A stretch of DNA of 64,000 nt, from the NCBI GenBank assembly GCA_000173575.1, contig ABYL01000017.1, positions 16,247-80,246 of the forward strand, given 5' to 3'. The notes beneath the pieces are model-generated. The model saw nothing but the letters and a program-made list of their open reading frames with translations, was not told the DNA's origin and did no database searches. Origin of the DNA: Burkholderia sp. H160. Its GTDB lineage: Bacteria; Pseudomonadota; Gammaproteobacteria; Burkholderiales; Burkholderiaceae. Shown here piece after piece: positions 11,760 to 20,156 of this stretch. Both the position numbers and the translations under genes were made by a program. Each line of letters starts with the position of its first letter. The stretch's first letter is position 1.

Positions 11760-13358
11760 ATGTTCCATCAACTACTCACTCCGGTCGGCAACTCGCTGTT
11801 GCCGTCGTTTGTCGTCGCCGCGCTGCCGATCATCGTCGTGCTCGCGCTGCTCGGCTGGGCGCGCAGGCCTGCGTGGCAAGCGTCGCTCGCGGGGCTGATC
11901 ATCGGTCTGGTCGTGGCGATTTTCGTCTGGCAGTTTCCGGTCGGACTCGCGTTCAACTCGGTCGCGGCTGGCGTCGTGTTCGCGATCTGGCCGGTGATGT
12001 GGATCGTGTTCAATGCGATCCTGCTGTACAACATCGCGCAGCGCTCGGGACGTTTCGCGGCCTTCCGCCTATGGATGATCGACAACCTGCCGAACGACCG
12101 GCGCATCGTGCTGGTCGTCGTCGGCTTTTCGTTCGGCGCGCTGCTCGAGGGCATCTCCGGCTTCGGCACGCCGGTGGCGATCACGAGTTCGCTGCTGATC
12201 CTGCTCGGCTTTCCGACGCTCGAAGCACTGACCTTCACGCTGATCTTCAACACCGCGCCGGTCGCGTTCGGCGCGCTCGGCGTGCCGATCACGGTGCTCG
12301 GCGCGGTCACGCATCTGCCGTCCGACGTGCTCGCGAAAATGGTCGGGCGGCAATTGCCTTTCTTTGCGGTCCTGCTGCCCTTCTATGTGATCGGCGTGTA
12401 CGCGGGCTTTCGCAACATGCTGCGAATCTGGCCGGTGCTGCTGGTGTCGGGCCTGAGCTTCGCGCTGACGCAGTTCGTCGTCTCGAACTTCGTCAACTAC
12501 AGCCTGACCGACGTGTTGTCTTCGTTGGTTTCGCTGATTCTTACCGTCGCCTTCGTGCGCGTCTGGAAGCCCGCCGTCGATCCGAAATTCGCGATCAACG
12601 TCGACCGCATCAACGAGGTGCGCGGCAAGATCGGCGGCGTGGAGGGCTGGTATCCGTGGATCATCGTGTCGGTCGTCGTGATCATCTGGACGATCGCAAG
12701 GATCTTCACGATCGGCGACGTCAAGGTGTCGTGGCCGGGTCTCGACAAGGCCGTGTTCATCACGCTGTACAACACGCCATACGCCGCGATCTGGGACTTC
12801 CAGCCGCTCGCGACCGGCACCGCGATCCTCGTCGCGGCGCTCATCACCGCATTCGTCGTACGCCTCTCCCCTGCTGAGTTCGGCAAGTCGATCTCCGATA
12901 CCTGGGTACAGACGCGCATCGCGATCCTGACCGTGGCGACGATCGTCGGCCTCGCGTTTCTGATGAACTACTCGGGACTCAACTACACGCTCGGTCTCGG
13001 CGTCGCGTCGGTCGGGCCGTTTTTTCCGCTCGTGTCGGCGTTCCTCGGCTGGGTCGCGGTGTTCCTGTCGGGGAGCGATACGTCGGGTAACGCGCTGTTC
13101 GGCAATCTGCAGGTGGTCGCGGCCAATCAGATCAATCTGAGTCCGGTGCTGATGGCCGCGACCAACTCGTCGGGCGGCGTGATGGGCAAGATGATCTCGC
13201 CGCAGAACATTTCGACCGGCGTCGCGACCACCGAACTGAAGGGCAAGGAAGGCGTCGTGTTCGCGAAGACCTTCAAGCATTCGATTCTGCTGACAGTGCT
13301 GCTCGGCCTGCTCGTCTGGGCGCAGCAGAACTTCCTGCAGTGGATGATTCCGCATTGA
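11760..13358 (+). CDS. L-lactate permease family transporter
   Basis: A 532-residue inner-membrane protein with about 12-14 helices. It matches the LctP/LldP lactate permease family throughout: SFGALLEGISGFGTPVAIT around residue 124, FNTAPVAFGALGVPI near 166, and SGSDTSGNALFGNLQ plus MGKMISPQNISTGVATT in the C-terminal third, which are signature stretches. It would import lactate or glycolate with protons. The start at 11760 follows AAGGAGAC. No lactate dehydrogenase genes are in the window, so the substrate is inferred from the family only. Confidence 0.9.
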   Translation: MFHQLLTPVGNSLLPSFVVAALPIIVVLALLGWARRPAWQASLAGLIIGLVVAIFVWQFPVGLAFNSVAAGVVFAIWPVMWIVFNAILLYNIAQRSGRFAAFRLWMIDNLPNDRRIVLVVVGFSFGALLEGISGFGTPVAITSSLLILLGFPTLEALTFTLIFNTAPVAFGALGVPITVLGAVTHLPSDVLAKMVGRQLPFFAVLLPFYVIGVYAGFRNMLRIWPVLLVSGLSFALTQFVVSNFVNYSLTDVLSSLVSLILTVAFVRVWKPAVDPKFAINVDRINEVRGKIGGVEGWYPWIIVSVVVIIWTIARIFTIGDVKVSWPGLDKAVFITLYNTPYAAIWDFQPLATGTAILVAALITAFVVRLSPAEFGKSISDTWVQTRIAILTVATIVGLAFLMNYSGLNYTLGLGVASVGPFFPLVSAFLGWVAVFLSGSDTSGNALFGNLQVVAANQINLSPVLMAATNSSGGVMGKMISPQNISTGVATTELKGKEGVVFAKTFKHSILLTVLLGLLVWAQQNFLQWMIPH

Positions 13359-13650
13359 GGTCGCGCCGATCACAGCGCAATGCAATTCACATTGTTTCGC
13401 ACGGCCGCCCGCACGTCGCGGGCGCCGTTTGAAATCCCGGCCCCACTGCCGATCCGCCAGATCGCAATTTTTCTCACATACCGGTGAAAATTGCTCGTTT
13501 GGCGCCCGCCCTCGCAGCGCTTACGATCGACATCACCGGACGCGGCCGTCTCCCGGATCTTGCCGTTTCATTCCACGCTGAAACGTTTCGCGCGATCGCA
13601 CTGCTACGATGGGCTGGCGTCCCGACTCAACTGCGCTCGGCGCCATTCCA

Positions 13651-14577
13651 ATGAAAGCCAGAAACCTTCTGCAACTGCTGATTCTCGCCGCCCTGTGGGG
13701 CGCGTCGTTCCTGTTCATCCGCGTCGGCGTGACCGACTTCGGCGTGGCGCCGCTGATGGCGCTGCGCGTCGGCATCGGCGCCCTCTTTCTCGTCATCGTG
13801 CTGATCGCGCGACGGCCGCTGCAGCAGTCCGCCACGGTATTGCGCACGCGCGCGCTGCCGCTGCTCGTGGTCGGGATCCTCAATTCGGCGGCGCCGTTCT
13901 GCCTGTTCGCGTATGCCGAGCTGACGCTGTCGGCTGGCGTCACGTCGGTGATCAATGCGTGCGCGCCGCTGTGGGGTGCGCTGGTCGGTTTCCTGTGGCT
14001 GCGCGACCGGCTGAGCGCGCTGCGCACGCTCGGCCTCGTGCTCGGCTTTCTGGGCGTGCTAATGCTCGTGTGGGATCAGATCGCGGCGCCGGCCGGCTCG
14101 TCCGCCTCGCCGCTGACCGTCGCGCTCGCGGCAGGCGCCGCGCTCGGCGCGACGCTGCTCTACGGCATTGCCGCCAACTACACGAAGCGTCACCTGACCG
14201 GCGTCGACGCGCTGACCGTCGCCACCGGCACCATGATCGGCGCGACGATCGTGCTGCTGCCGCTCGCGGTCATTTACTGGCCCGCCGCGCCGATCTCGCT
14301 GCGCGCGTGGGGCGCGGTGATCGCGCTCGGCGTTGCCTGTACCGGCGTCGCCTACATGCTGTTCTTCCACCTGATTGCGGTCGCCGGGCCGACGCGCGCG
14401 ATCACGGTGACCTTCGTGATTCCGATCTTCGGCATTCTGTGGGGTGCGCTGTTTCTCGGCGAGACCGTGTCGCCCGGCATGCTCGAAGGGTGCGCGGTGA
14501 TTCTGGCCGGCACCGCGTTGGCGACCGGCGTGGTCAAGCGCTTGCCGTGGATGGGGACACGGCGCGCGGATACCTGA
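13651..14577 (+). CDS. EamA/DMT-family transporter
   Basis: A 308-residue protein with ten hydrophobic helices in two EamA repeats. It opens LLILAALWGASFLFIRVGV, the usual first helix; the second repeat ends with PIFGILWGALFLGETVS near residue 265, the paired family motif. It is a different subfamily from the exporter at 3492-4421. The start at 13651 lacks a strong ribosome site, and an upstream in-frame ATG at 13609 would add 14 residues; family length favours 13651. It converges on bamC across a bidirectional terminator. Substrate unknown. Confidence 0.88.
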   Translation: MKARNLLQLLILAALWGASFLFIRVGVTDFGVAPLMALRVGIGALFLVIVLIARRPLQQSATVLRTRALPLLVVGILNSAAPFCLFAYAELTLSAGVTSVINACAPLWGALVGFLWLRDRLSALRTLGLVLGFLGVLMLVWDQIAAPAGSSASPLTVALAAGAALGATLLYGIAANYTKRHLTGVDALTVATGTMIGATIVLLPLAVIYWPAAPISLRAWGAVIALGVACTGVAYMLFFHLIAVAGPTRAITVTFVIPIFGILWGALFLGETVSPGMLEGCAVILAGTALATGVVKRLPWMGTRRADT

Positions 14578-14630
14578 GTGCACGGGGCGGTTCGCGGCCG
14601 CGCCCCTGCATCGAAATCCATAGCCGAAAA

Positions 14631-14661
14631 AAAACCGCCCGGATTTCTCCGGGCGGTTTTT
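14631..14661. terminator. Bidirectional terminator between EamA gene and bamC
   Basis: AAAACCGCCCGGA (14631-14643), loop TTTC, TCCGGGCGGTTTT (14648-14660). The 13-bp stem is flanked by an A run on one side and a T run on the other, so it can stop transcription from both convergent genes. Confidence 0.95.
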
Positions 14662-14698
14662 CTTCTGAACCGGCGACGTCAGCCGCGCGGCTCTCGTG

Positions 14699-15931
14699 TC
14701 AGTGCAGCTGATCGACCATCAGGCTCATGATCTGCTTGGCCTGCGAGCTTTCGTCGATCTGCCCCTTGTCGTCGACCACGGCCACGCGAGTCTGGTCCGG
14801 CGTCACCGCGCGCACGTTCACGCGATATTCCTTCGCGACCTTCTCCTTCTTGCCGTGGAAGACCTGGCTCCAGAAGCCCTGCTCGGCCGACGACAGATCC
14901 TTCGGATCAACGTAGCGCACGAAATATAGGCCGCGGCTTACGTCGCGGTCGTCGACAGTGAAGTTGCTGCGATCGAGCGCGAGGCCCACGCGCAGCCATG
15001 CGCGGTCATACGGCTCGCCGAGCGTGATTTCGGTCGACGAGGCCTGCGCCGAGGTGTTCGCCGAATCCGCGTCCGGCATCGGCTGCTGGGCCGAGAGCGC
15101 GACGTTCTGCGCCGCGACTGCCGCCGCTGCCGACTTCGCGCCTGTGGTCGCCGCGCTCGGCGCGATCTGCGCACCCGCCGGCGACAACTCGGCGTTCTGC
15201 GTGCCGGCCGCGTTGGTACCCGACTCGGCCCGCGCGAGCGAGGCCATCAGACGCTTCAGATATTCCTGCTCCAGCGCCGGGTCGTTCGGCTTGGGTTGCC
15301 ACTGGGTCGACTCATTGTTCGTGCCGGTAATCGCCTCGCGCATACCCTTCTGGCTGACGAACACATAGGTGCCGCCGTTCGGCGCCGCCTCGAGACGGGT
15401 GCGGAACTTGTTGCGCTCCGAGCTCACGTAGCTGTTGCCCATCGCCTTCGACAGCGTGTTGCGGATAAAGCCGTCGTTGATCTGCGCGTGGGTTTCGTTC
15501 CAGTCGGTTTCCATCAGACCCTTGTCGCGCTGGTCGACGACGAGCAGGAAGCCCTGCTCCTGCCAGAAACGGCGAATTTGCGGCCAGGCCTGATTGGGCG
15601 TTTTGTTGTCGATCACGAGCCAGCTTTCGGTGCCGTCGCGCTGGATGTGGAGGCCCTGGACGGGCGGCACGACCGAGAACGAGTCGCCGGCCGGCGCCTG
15701 CGCCTGCACCTGTTTAAGCGTGGACAGCGAGGTTTCGCCGCCCTGCGGCGGCAGCGAACGCTGATCGGACGTCTCGTCGATCATGTTCGGCGGTACGGCA
15801 AGCGATGCCTGCTTCGAACGCGAGTCGCTCTTGTAGTCGAGTTTGGTGGGCGACGACGTGCCGCAGCCGGCGACCAGACCGCCTGCCACGAGCATTACTG
15901 CAAACCGCTTGGTAAGACGAAGATCAGTCAT
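14699..15931 (-). CDS. bamC: Outer membrane protein assembly factor BamC (NlpB/DapX)
   Basis: A 410-residue outer-membrane lipoprotein: signal sequence to Cys23 (LVAGC), an unstructured N-terminal segment with LAVPPNMIDETSDQ, then two BamC domains, for example SWLVIDNKTPNQAWPQIRRFW near residue 105 and EPYDRAWLRVGLALDRSNFTV near 305. It belongs to the BAM complex that inserts beta-barrel proteins. E. coli BamC is 344 residues; the extra length is an Ala/Ser-rich linker (about 230-300) between the two domains. In Burkholderia the gene usually follows dapA; here dapA is not adjacent and the 475 bases upstream hold no gene. Confidence 0.92.
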   Translation of the reverse strand: MTDLRLTKRFAVMLVAGGLVAGCGTSSPTKLDYKSDSRSKQASLAVPPNMIDETSDQRSLPPQGGETSLSTLKQVQAQAPAGDSFSVVPPVQGLHIQRDGTESWLVIDNKTPNQAWPQIRRFWQEQGFLLVVDQRDKGLMETDWNETHAQINDGFIRNTLSKAMGNSYVSSERNKFRTRLEAAPNGGTYVFVSQKGMREAITGTNNESTQWQPKPNDPALEQEYLKRLMASLARAESGTNAAGTQNAELSPAGAQIAPSAATTGAKSAAAAVAAQNVALSAQQPMPDADSANTSAQASSTEITLGEPYDRAWLRVGLALDRSNFTVDDRDVSRGLYFVRYVDPKDLSSAEQGFWSQVFHGKKEKVAKEYRVNVRAVTPDQTRVAVVDDKGQIDESSQAKQIMSLMVDQLH

Positions 15932-16406
15932 GTTCGGGGAATCCTTCCGCTACGCCACGGCAAGATTCCGTGGATCAACCCAACATTTTACCGGTCCCGG
16001 CGAAGTGTGTGCAAAAACTGGGGTTTGCCCTCGAATCGCTCGGTGAAGCGTGCCGCGCCGGCGCCGTTGAGGCAGCTGAAATGCCCTTTGGCGCGGAGCA
16101 TGGCCGAGTCGGTGAACCGCATGTCGTATCGACGAAGCGACAACCTGAAAAAACCCCTCGACCATCATTTTATTTACCTTCTTTCGAGGCAAATTTAACA
16201 CTCAGTGACGATTTCGGGTCGACATTAGGGGTATTCCTATCTATTTGCCGGAGCCTTGCCGAATAAGGGTTTCCGGTCCCCAGGCGGCTTGATTTTGCGA
16301 CTGCGCACGGCTGTGTCCGCCACGACCTGCAAAGAACAGAAATAACCCGTGCTACGTTAAACGAGTTATCTCAATAAAAGCCCGGGCGCCCTACAAGGAA
16401 GGCCAC
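15932..16406. other. 475-base intergenic region between bamC and the DUF2844 gene
   Basis: This divergent gap must carry both promoters. No gene is supported: the open frames over it are short, basic and match nothing I know. Bases 16140-16260 and 16330-16380 are notably AT-richer than the flanks. A ribosome site AGGAAGG at 16397-16403 belongs to the DUF2844 gene. I see no remnant of dapA, the usual neighbour of bamC. Confidence 0.5.
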
Positions 16407-16871
16407 ATGTACAACCCCCCTCTCAATCCATCCGCGATTGCCTTGACGATCGCGGTCGTCGCGTGCTGCGCCAGCAGCAACGCGCATGCCGAATTAGGCG
16501 GCACGATGCCGAGCCAGGCGGTGTCGGGCGCGAGCGCGCCGCGCACCCTGCTCAACGGCGCACTGCGCGAGCGCACGTGGACAGACGCCGGTAATACGAC
16601 CATCAACGAATATGCGACCAGCACCGGCCTGATCGTCGCCTACTCATGGCAAGGCCCGACGATGCCGGATTTGCACGCGCTGCTCGGCCAATACGGCGAC
16701 TCGTACAAGACGGGCGCCGCGGCAGCGGCCGGCAGCGGCAATCTGCATGCGTCGCGGGTCAGGCGGTCAGACGTGATCGTCGAGTCCGGCGGACCGATGC
16801 GTGGTTACGTCGGACGCGCGTGGCTGCCGGCGGCTTTGCCCGCTGGCGTCACCTCCGACGACATCCAGTAA
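16407..16871 (+). CDS. DUF2844 exported protein
   Basis: A 154-residue protein with a signal peptide ending about residue 28 (ASSNAHA). The mature part starts ELGGTMPSQ and contains TSTGLIVAYSWQGPTMPDL and LLGQYGDSY, the core of the DUF2844 family, which is found almost only in Burkholderia-type bacteria. No function is known. It is followed after 49 bases by the DUF3443 gene on the same strand, a pairing that recurs in this group, so the two products probably act together in the periplasm or outside the cell. The start at 16407 follows AAGGAAGG. Confidence 0.88.
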   Translation: MYNPPLNPSAIALTIAVVACCASSNAHAELGGTMPSQAVSGASAPRTLLNGALRERTWTDAGNTTINEYATSTGLIVAYSWQGPTMPDLHALLGQYGDSYKTGAAAAAGSGNLHASRVRRSDVIVESGGPMRGYVGRAWLPAALPAGVTSDDIQ

Positions 16872-16920
16872 CGCGTGCGCACTCCTCACGCTTGAGTTCC
16901 ACCCAACGGACCGCCACGCC

Positions 16921-18168
16921 ATGAAATCCGCCTTCCGTTTCCACGCGCTGCTTCTCATCGTCTGTGCGGCCCTCGTCGGCTGCGGCGGAGGCGGCGGTTC
17001 CCCGTCCAGTTCGTCGGGCTCGACGCCGTCCGCGACCGCGCCGACCTCCCCTACCGGTTCCACGGGCGCGTCGAACTCGAATGTGCCGCAATCGACGACG
17101 CCCAACGTGCAGCCGGTCACGGTCGGCGTATCGCCGGGCAATACGCGCAACATGCTGACGACCAGCGTCACCGTCTGCCAGGCCGGCACCAGCAACTGCG
17201 CGACGATCGACGACATTCAGGTCGACACCGGCTCGAACGGCCTGCGCATCCTCGCGTCGGCGCTGCCGACGAGCTTGTCGCTGCCGACCATCGCCGCGGG
17301 CAGTGGCGTGAGCGCCGAATGCGCGGTGTTCGGCGGCGGCTACGCGTGGGGCTCGATCCGCAACGCGGACGTGCGCATGGCGGGCCAGCTGGCGTCATCG
17401 ATTCCGATCCAGGTGATCGCCGACACCGCGGTGCCGGCCGCGCCGGCCGACTGCGCGAACTCCGGCGCATCGATGCTGACGGTGTCGAGCCTGCGCTCGA
17501 ACGGCATCCTCGGCGTGGGTCTGTTCCCGGTCGACTGCGGCGGCGGCTGCTCGAGCTCCGCGCTGCCGCGCTGGTACTACAGCTGCACGACGAGCGGCTG
17601 CACCGCGATCGCGCAACCGCTCGCGCAACAGGTCACCAACCCGGTCAGCAGCTTCCCGCTCGACAACAACGGCGTCGTGATCGACCTGCCGGCCGTCGCC
17701 GATACGGGCGCGGCCAGCGTGTCGGGCTCGCTGATCTTCGGCATCGGCACCCAGTCGAACAACACGCTGACGAGCGCGAACGTCCTCAAGGCGAACTCGT
17801 CGACCGGCTACGTGGTGACGAGCTCCGGCGGTCAGACCTATGCAGTGAGCTATCTCGACAGCGGCTCGAACGGCCTCTTCTTTAGCTCGACGCAGTTCCC
17901 GCTGTGCGGCTTCTGGTACTGCCCGAGCTCGACGCAGTCGGCGAACGCGTCGATCACCGGCATCGATGGCGTGTCGAGCATGGTGTCGTTCGATGTCGGC
18001 GATGCAAACACACTCTTCGCGTCATCGAACAACGCGTTCGACAATCTCGCCGGCAATTCGAGTCTGGGCTTCGGCTGGGGCTTGCCGTTCTTTTACGGCA
18101 AACGCATCTATACGGCGATTGCGACGCGCAATACGTCGGCTGGCCAGGGACCGTATTACGCGTTCTGA
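16921..18168 (+). CDS. DUF3443 lipoprotein with pepsin-like active-site motifs
   Basis: A 415-residue exported protein. The signal sequence ends in the lipobox LVGC (Cys21), followed by a Gly/Ser/Thr-rich linker to about residue 65. Family DUF3443 has no assigned function. Two motifs stand out: IQVDTGSNGL with D102 and SYLDSGSNGL with D313, both of the form D-T/S-G-S, each preceded by hydrophobic residues, as in the two lobes of pepsin-family aspartic proteases. Between them are NGILGVG and GSLIFGIGTQ, which resemble the pepsin stretches DGILGL and G-x-x-x-FGG. Paired with the DUF2844 gene 49 bases upstream. I infer a bacterial pepsin-like fold; protease activity is unproven. Start at 16921 is fixed by the signal peptide. 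Confidence 0.85.
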   Translation: MKSAFRFHALLLIVCAALVGCGGGGGSPSSSSGSTPSATAPTSPTGSTGASNSNVPQSTTPNVQPVTVGVSPGNTRNMLTTSVTVCQAGTSNCATIDDIQVDTGSNGLRILASALPTSLSLPTIAAGSGVSAECAVFGGGYAWGSIRNADVRMAGQLASSIPIQVIADTAVPAAPADCANSGASMLTVSSLRSNGILGVGLFPVDCGGGCSSSALPRWYYSCTTSGCTAIAQPLAQQVTNPVSSFPLDNNGVVIDLPAVADTGAASVSGSLIFGIGTQSNNTLTSANVLKANSSTGYVVTSSGGQTYAVSYLDSGSNGLFFSSTQFPLCGFWYCPSSTQSANASITGIDGVSSMVSFDVGDANTLFASSNNAFDNLAGNSSLGFGWGLPFFYGKRIYTAIATRNTSAGQGPYYAF

Positions 18169-18221
18169 GCTTGATTGAAGCGGATTGGATGCGCAGCGGG
18201 GGCGGGTGCGCGAGCGCGAAC

Positions 18222-18665
18222 TCAGCCCGCCGCGCTAGCCGGTTGCGCGACCGGCGTGGCCAGCTGCGGCGGGGCGAGCCAGCGGAACACGTCGAGCGTT
18301 TCGCCGTGGAACGTGCACTCGGCGGCGGCCGGCGTGCTGACCCTCGTCGGCGCGGCCGGCTTTGCGGCCACCTTGACCTCCGACGCCGCTTTCGACGCCG
18401 ATGCGGCGAGCGGCACGGAAGCCGCCGTCGCGGACGCGCTCACCACATGCACGATCGTCCCCTCCACCACGACCCGCGAGCCGCGAATCGCAGCCGCGCG
18501 ATGTGTGACCCGCAGCGTATCCGACGACATCCCCGACGACGGTTCCGCCAGTTTGCTGCGCATCAGTTGCTCGCAGGCGCCAGAGTTGCGTGTGACGATC
18601 GTGCAGGCCGCCAGCAGCGAAGCGGCGCTCGCGACACAGGCGACAGAGAGAATCCGAATCTTCAT
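18222..18665 (-). CDS. Small putative lipoprotein
   Basis: A 147-residue protein starting at 18665, with a signal sequence ending LLAAC (Cys21). It continues TIVTRNSGACEQLMRSKLAEP and then a short beta-rich part (SDTLRVTHRAAAIRGSRVVVEG), with an Ala-rich, low-complexity C-terminal half. No family is recognised with confidence. It converges on the DUF3443 gene with a 53-base gap. The Ala/Pro-rich tail is typical of periplasmic or outer-membrane-tethered proteins in these bacteria. Confidence 0.65.
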   Translation of the reverse strand: MKIRILSVACVASAASLLAACTIVTRNSGACEQLMRSKLAEPSSGMSSDTLRVTHRAAAIRGSRVVVEGTIVHVVSASATAASVPLAASASKAASEVKVAAKPAAPTRVSTPAAAECTFHGETLDVFRWLAPPQLATPVAQPASAAG

Positions 18666-18882
18666 CGATGTTCCGTTGTTCCAGGCGTCGGTCATTGTAG
18701 CTTACGACCCTGGCGCCCGGGACCGTAGCCGCCTGCCGCTTGACCTTGGCGCGGCACATCGGCATCGTGTTGACCGGCTGCGCCCACGGGGGCGCAGAAG
18801 GCCGTGAAGTCAGCCGTGAAGTCAGCCGCATCGGGCGGCGATTTCCGGGCGGCTTTCCCTCCTGTAACGACCCGGCTTCTTC

Positions 18883-19500
18883 ATGGTCAACCTCGTCCTG
18901 CTCGCAATCGCCGCGTACGCCGCAACCAATATCGACAACCTGTTCGTGCTGCTCGGGTTTCTGAGCGAAGCGGGCGCGCAGCGCCGCCGCGTCATCGTGG
19001 GACAGTACGCGGGATCATTGATCCTCGTTGCCGCGGCGCTCGTACTCGCGGCCTTGCTCGCGCGCCTGCCGGCCGGCTATGTGGGCCTGCTCGGCTTTCT
19101 GCCGATCGCGGTGGGCCTGCACAAGGCATGGCAGCGCTTCGGTCCCGGCCACGCTGAGCGTAACGACAGCGAGGACATCCCCGCATACGCGCCGCCGTGC
19201 GCTGGCGATTCATCGAGCTGGACCGTCGCGAGCGTCGCGATCGCCAACGGGTCGGACAACATCGCCGTCTACGTGCCGCTCTACGCAAGTCATACGCACG
19301 CCCAGAACGCGCTCGTTTCGCTCGTGTTCATCGTGATGATCGGACTTTGGTGCTTGGGCGCGGCATGGCTCGTCGATCATCCGCTGCTCGGCGCGCCGAT
19401 CCGGGGGTACGGCTCGGCGGTGTTGCCGCTGATCCTGACCGGAATCGGCGTGTCGGTGATCGCGAGCAACCAAACGCTGCAGCTTTTTTTCGGCGGGTGA
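18883..19500 (+). CDS. Cadmium-resistance (CadD)-family transporter
   Basis: A 205-residue membrane protein with five to six helices. It begins LLAIAAYAATNIDNLFVLLGF, the CadD/LysE-superfamily motif with the conserved T-N-I-D-N, and repeats it as VASVAIANGSDNIAVYVPLY near residue 115. Related proteins export cadmium, other divalent cations or amino acids. The start at 18883 gives the usual family length. No metal regulator is next to it, so the true substrate is open. Confidence 0.85.
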   Translation: MVNLVLLAIAAYAATNIDNLFVLLGFLSEAGAQRRRVIVGQYAGSLILVAAALVLAALLARLPAGYVGLLGFLPIAVGLHKAWQRFGPGHAERNDSEDIPAYAPPCAGDSSSWTVASVAIANGSDNIAVYVPLYASHTHAQNALVSLVFIVMIGLWCLGAAWLVDHPLLGAPIRGYGSAVLPLILTGIGVSVIASNQTLQLFFGG

Positions 19501-19530
19501 GCAGTGCGCAGTGGCGTCAGTTCGCCAATC

Positions 19531-19863
19531 TCAATTCGCCGGCTGCTGCGGCCGCACGAAAGTACGCACGCCCGCCAGCGGCGCGCCGTAGCCGCCCGCG
19601 CTCGCGTTGTTCGGCAAACCGTTGACCAGTTGTGCGCGCGGGTCGGTCGGATTCAGATTCAACTCGCCTGCCTGCTGATTGCCGTGCGTCGGATACTCGC
19701 TGCCGAGCGCCGCCTTCGGCATCAGACGCGTGCTGTTCTGCGGCGCGTTCATGTCGTTCTGCGCGCTGAGCCCCTGCGCGCCCACCTGCCCGGCGAACCC
19801 GCCTGCCAACGCCGCACACGCGCAGAGCCGCGCGACGCCCGACATCTTCGCTACTCTTTTCAT
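19531..19863 (-). CDS. Small exported protein of unknown function
   Basis: A 110-residue protein starting at 19863 with GCAGGAGG upstream. The signal peptide ends VGAQ (about residue 29); the mature protein is polar, with NDMNAPQNSTRLMPKAALGSEYP and a C-terminal GGYGAPLAGVRTFVRPQQ. No domain is recognised. It converges on the CadD gene and is divergent from the leuA leader at 19954. Confidence 0.65.
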   Translation of the reverse strand: MKRVAKMSGVARLCACAALAGGFAGQVGAQGLSAQNDMNAPQNSTRLMPKAALGSEYPTHGNQQAGELNLNPTDPRAQLVNGLPNNASAGGYGAPLAGVRTFVRPQQPAN

Positions 19864-19953
19864 CCCCGCCTCCTGCACAAGCAATTGAACGACGCCACAT
19901 GACCCCAGCGCTGCGCTTGACGCATTCTCAATAATATGTTCCCATTGCGCACT

Positions 19954-20040
19954 ATGTACCGCGCCCAGACCACCCTATCGCTACTACTAGCCCGCTCTAC
20001 CGGGCTAGGTCTGCTGCTGCGCGCGTCCGCTTCTCTCTGA
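19954..20040 (+). CDS. leuL: leuA leader peptide (leucine-codon-rich attenuator peptide)
   Basis: A 28-codon reading frame, ATG at 19954 and TGA at 20038-20040. It contains nine leucines (positions 8, 10, 11, 12, 18, 20, 21, 22, 28), in two clusters of three in a row. Five of them are CTA, the rarest leucine codon in GC-rich genomes and one that neighbouring genes avoid. It lies 116 bases upstream of leuA, which makes the first committed leucine intermediate. A ribosome stalled for charged tRNA-Leu at codons 10-12 would cover the first arm of the hairpin at 19987-20008. There is no strong ribosome site; a TAATAT box at 19932-19937 would place the RNA start close to the ATG. Too short for routine gene callers. 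Confidence 0.8.
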   Translation: MYRAQTTLSLLLARSTGLGLLLRASASL

Positions 20041-20101
20041 TACACCGAAGCATCGCTTGAATCCCCAGTAACTGACCCAGCCCCGGTTTCCGACCGGCGG
20101 C
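19987..20101 (+). promoter_or_regulatory. leuA transcription attenuator (mutually exclusive hairpins)
   Basis: Arm 1 CTAGCCCG (19987-19994) pairs perfectly with arm 2 CGGGCTAG (20001-20008). Arm 2, extended as CCGGGCTAGGTC (20000-20011), can instead pair with arm 3 GACCCAGCCCCGG (20074-20086), with one bulge and one mismatch. Arm 3, as GCCCCGGT (20080-20087), can otherwise pair with arm 4 ACCGGCGGC (20093-20101), with one bulge. This is the 1:2 / 2:3 / 3:4 scheme of amino-acid attenuators. The T tract (20113-20116) is short and not adjacent to arm 4, so the termination step may be weak or Rho-assisted. Confidence 0.65.
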
Positions 20102-20156
20102 CCAGTATCGCGTTTTCGTCGTCCGGTCGACACCCGTTCCACGGTCTCTCCCTCGG

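Noticed and set aside
15950-16201. 83-codon minus-strand frame upstream of bamC
   Set aside because: Basic, low-complexity, no homology; bamC has a clear lipoprotein start at 15931.
19917-19937. TTGACG and TAATAT as leuA promoter
   Set aside because: Only nine bases separate them, too short for a sigma-70 promoter; TAATAT may still be a -10 box with a poor -35.
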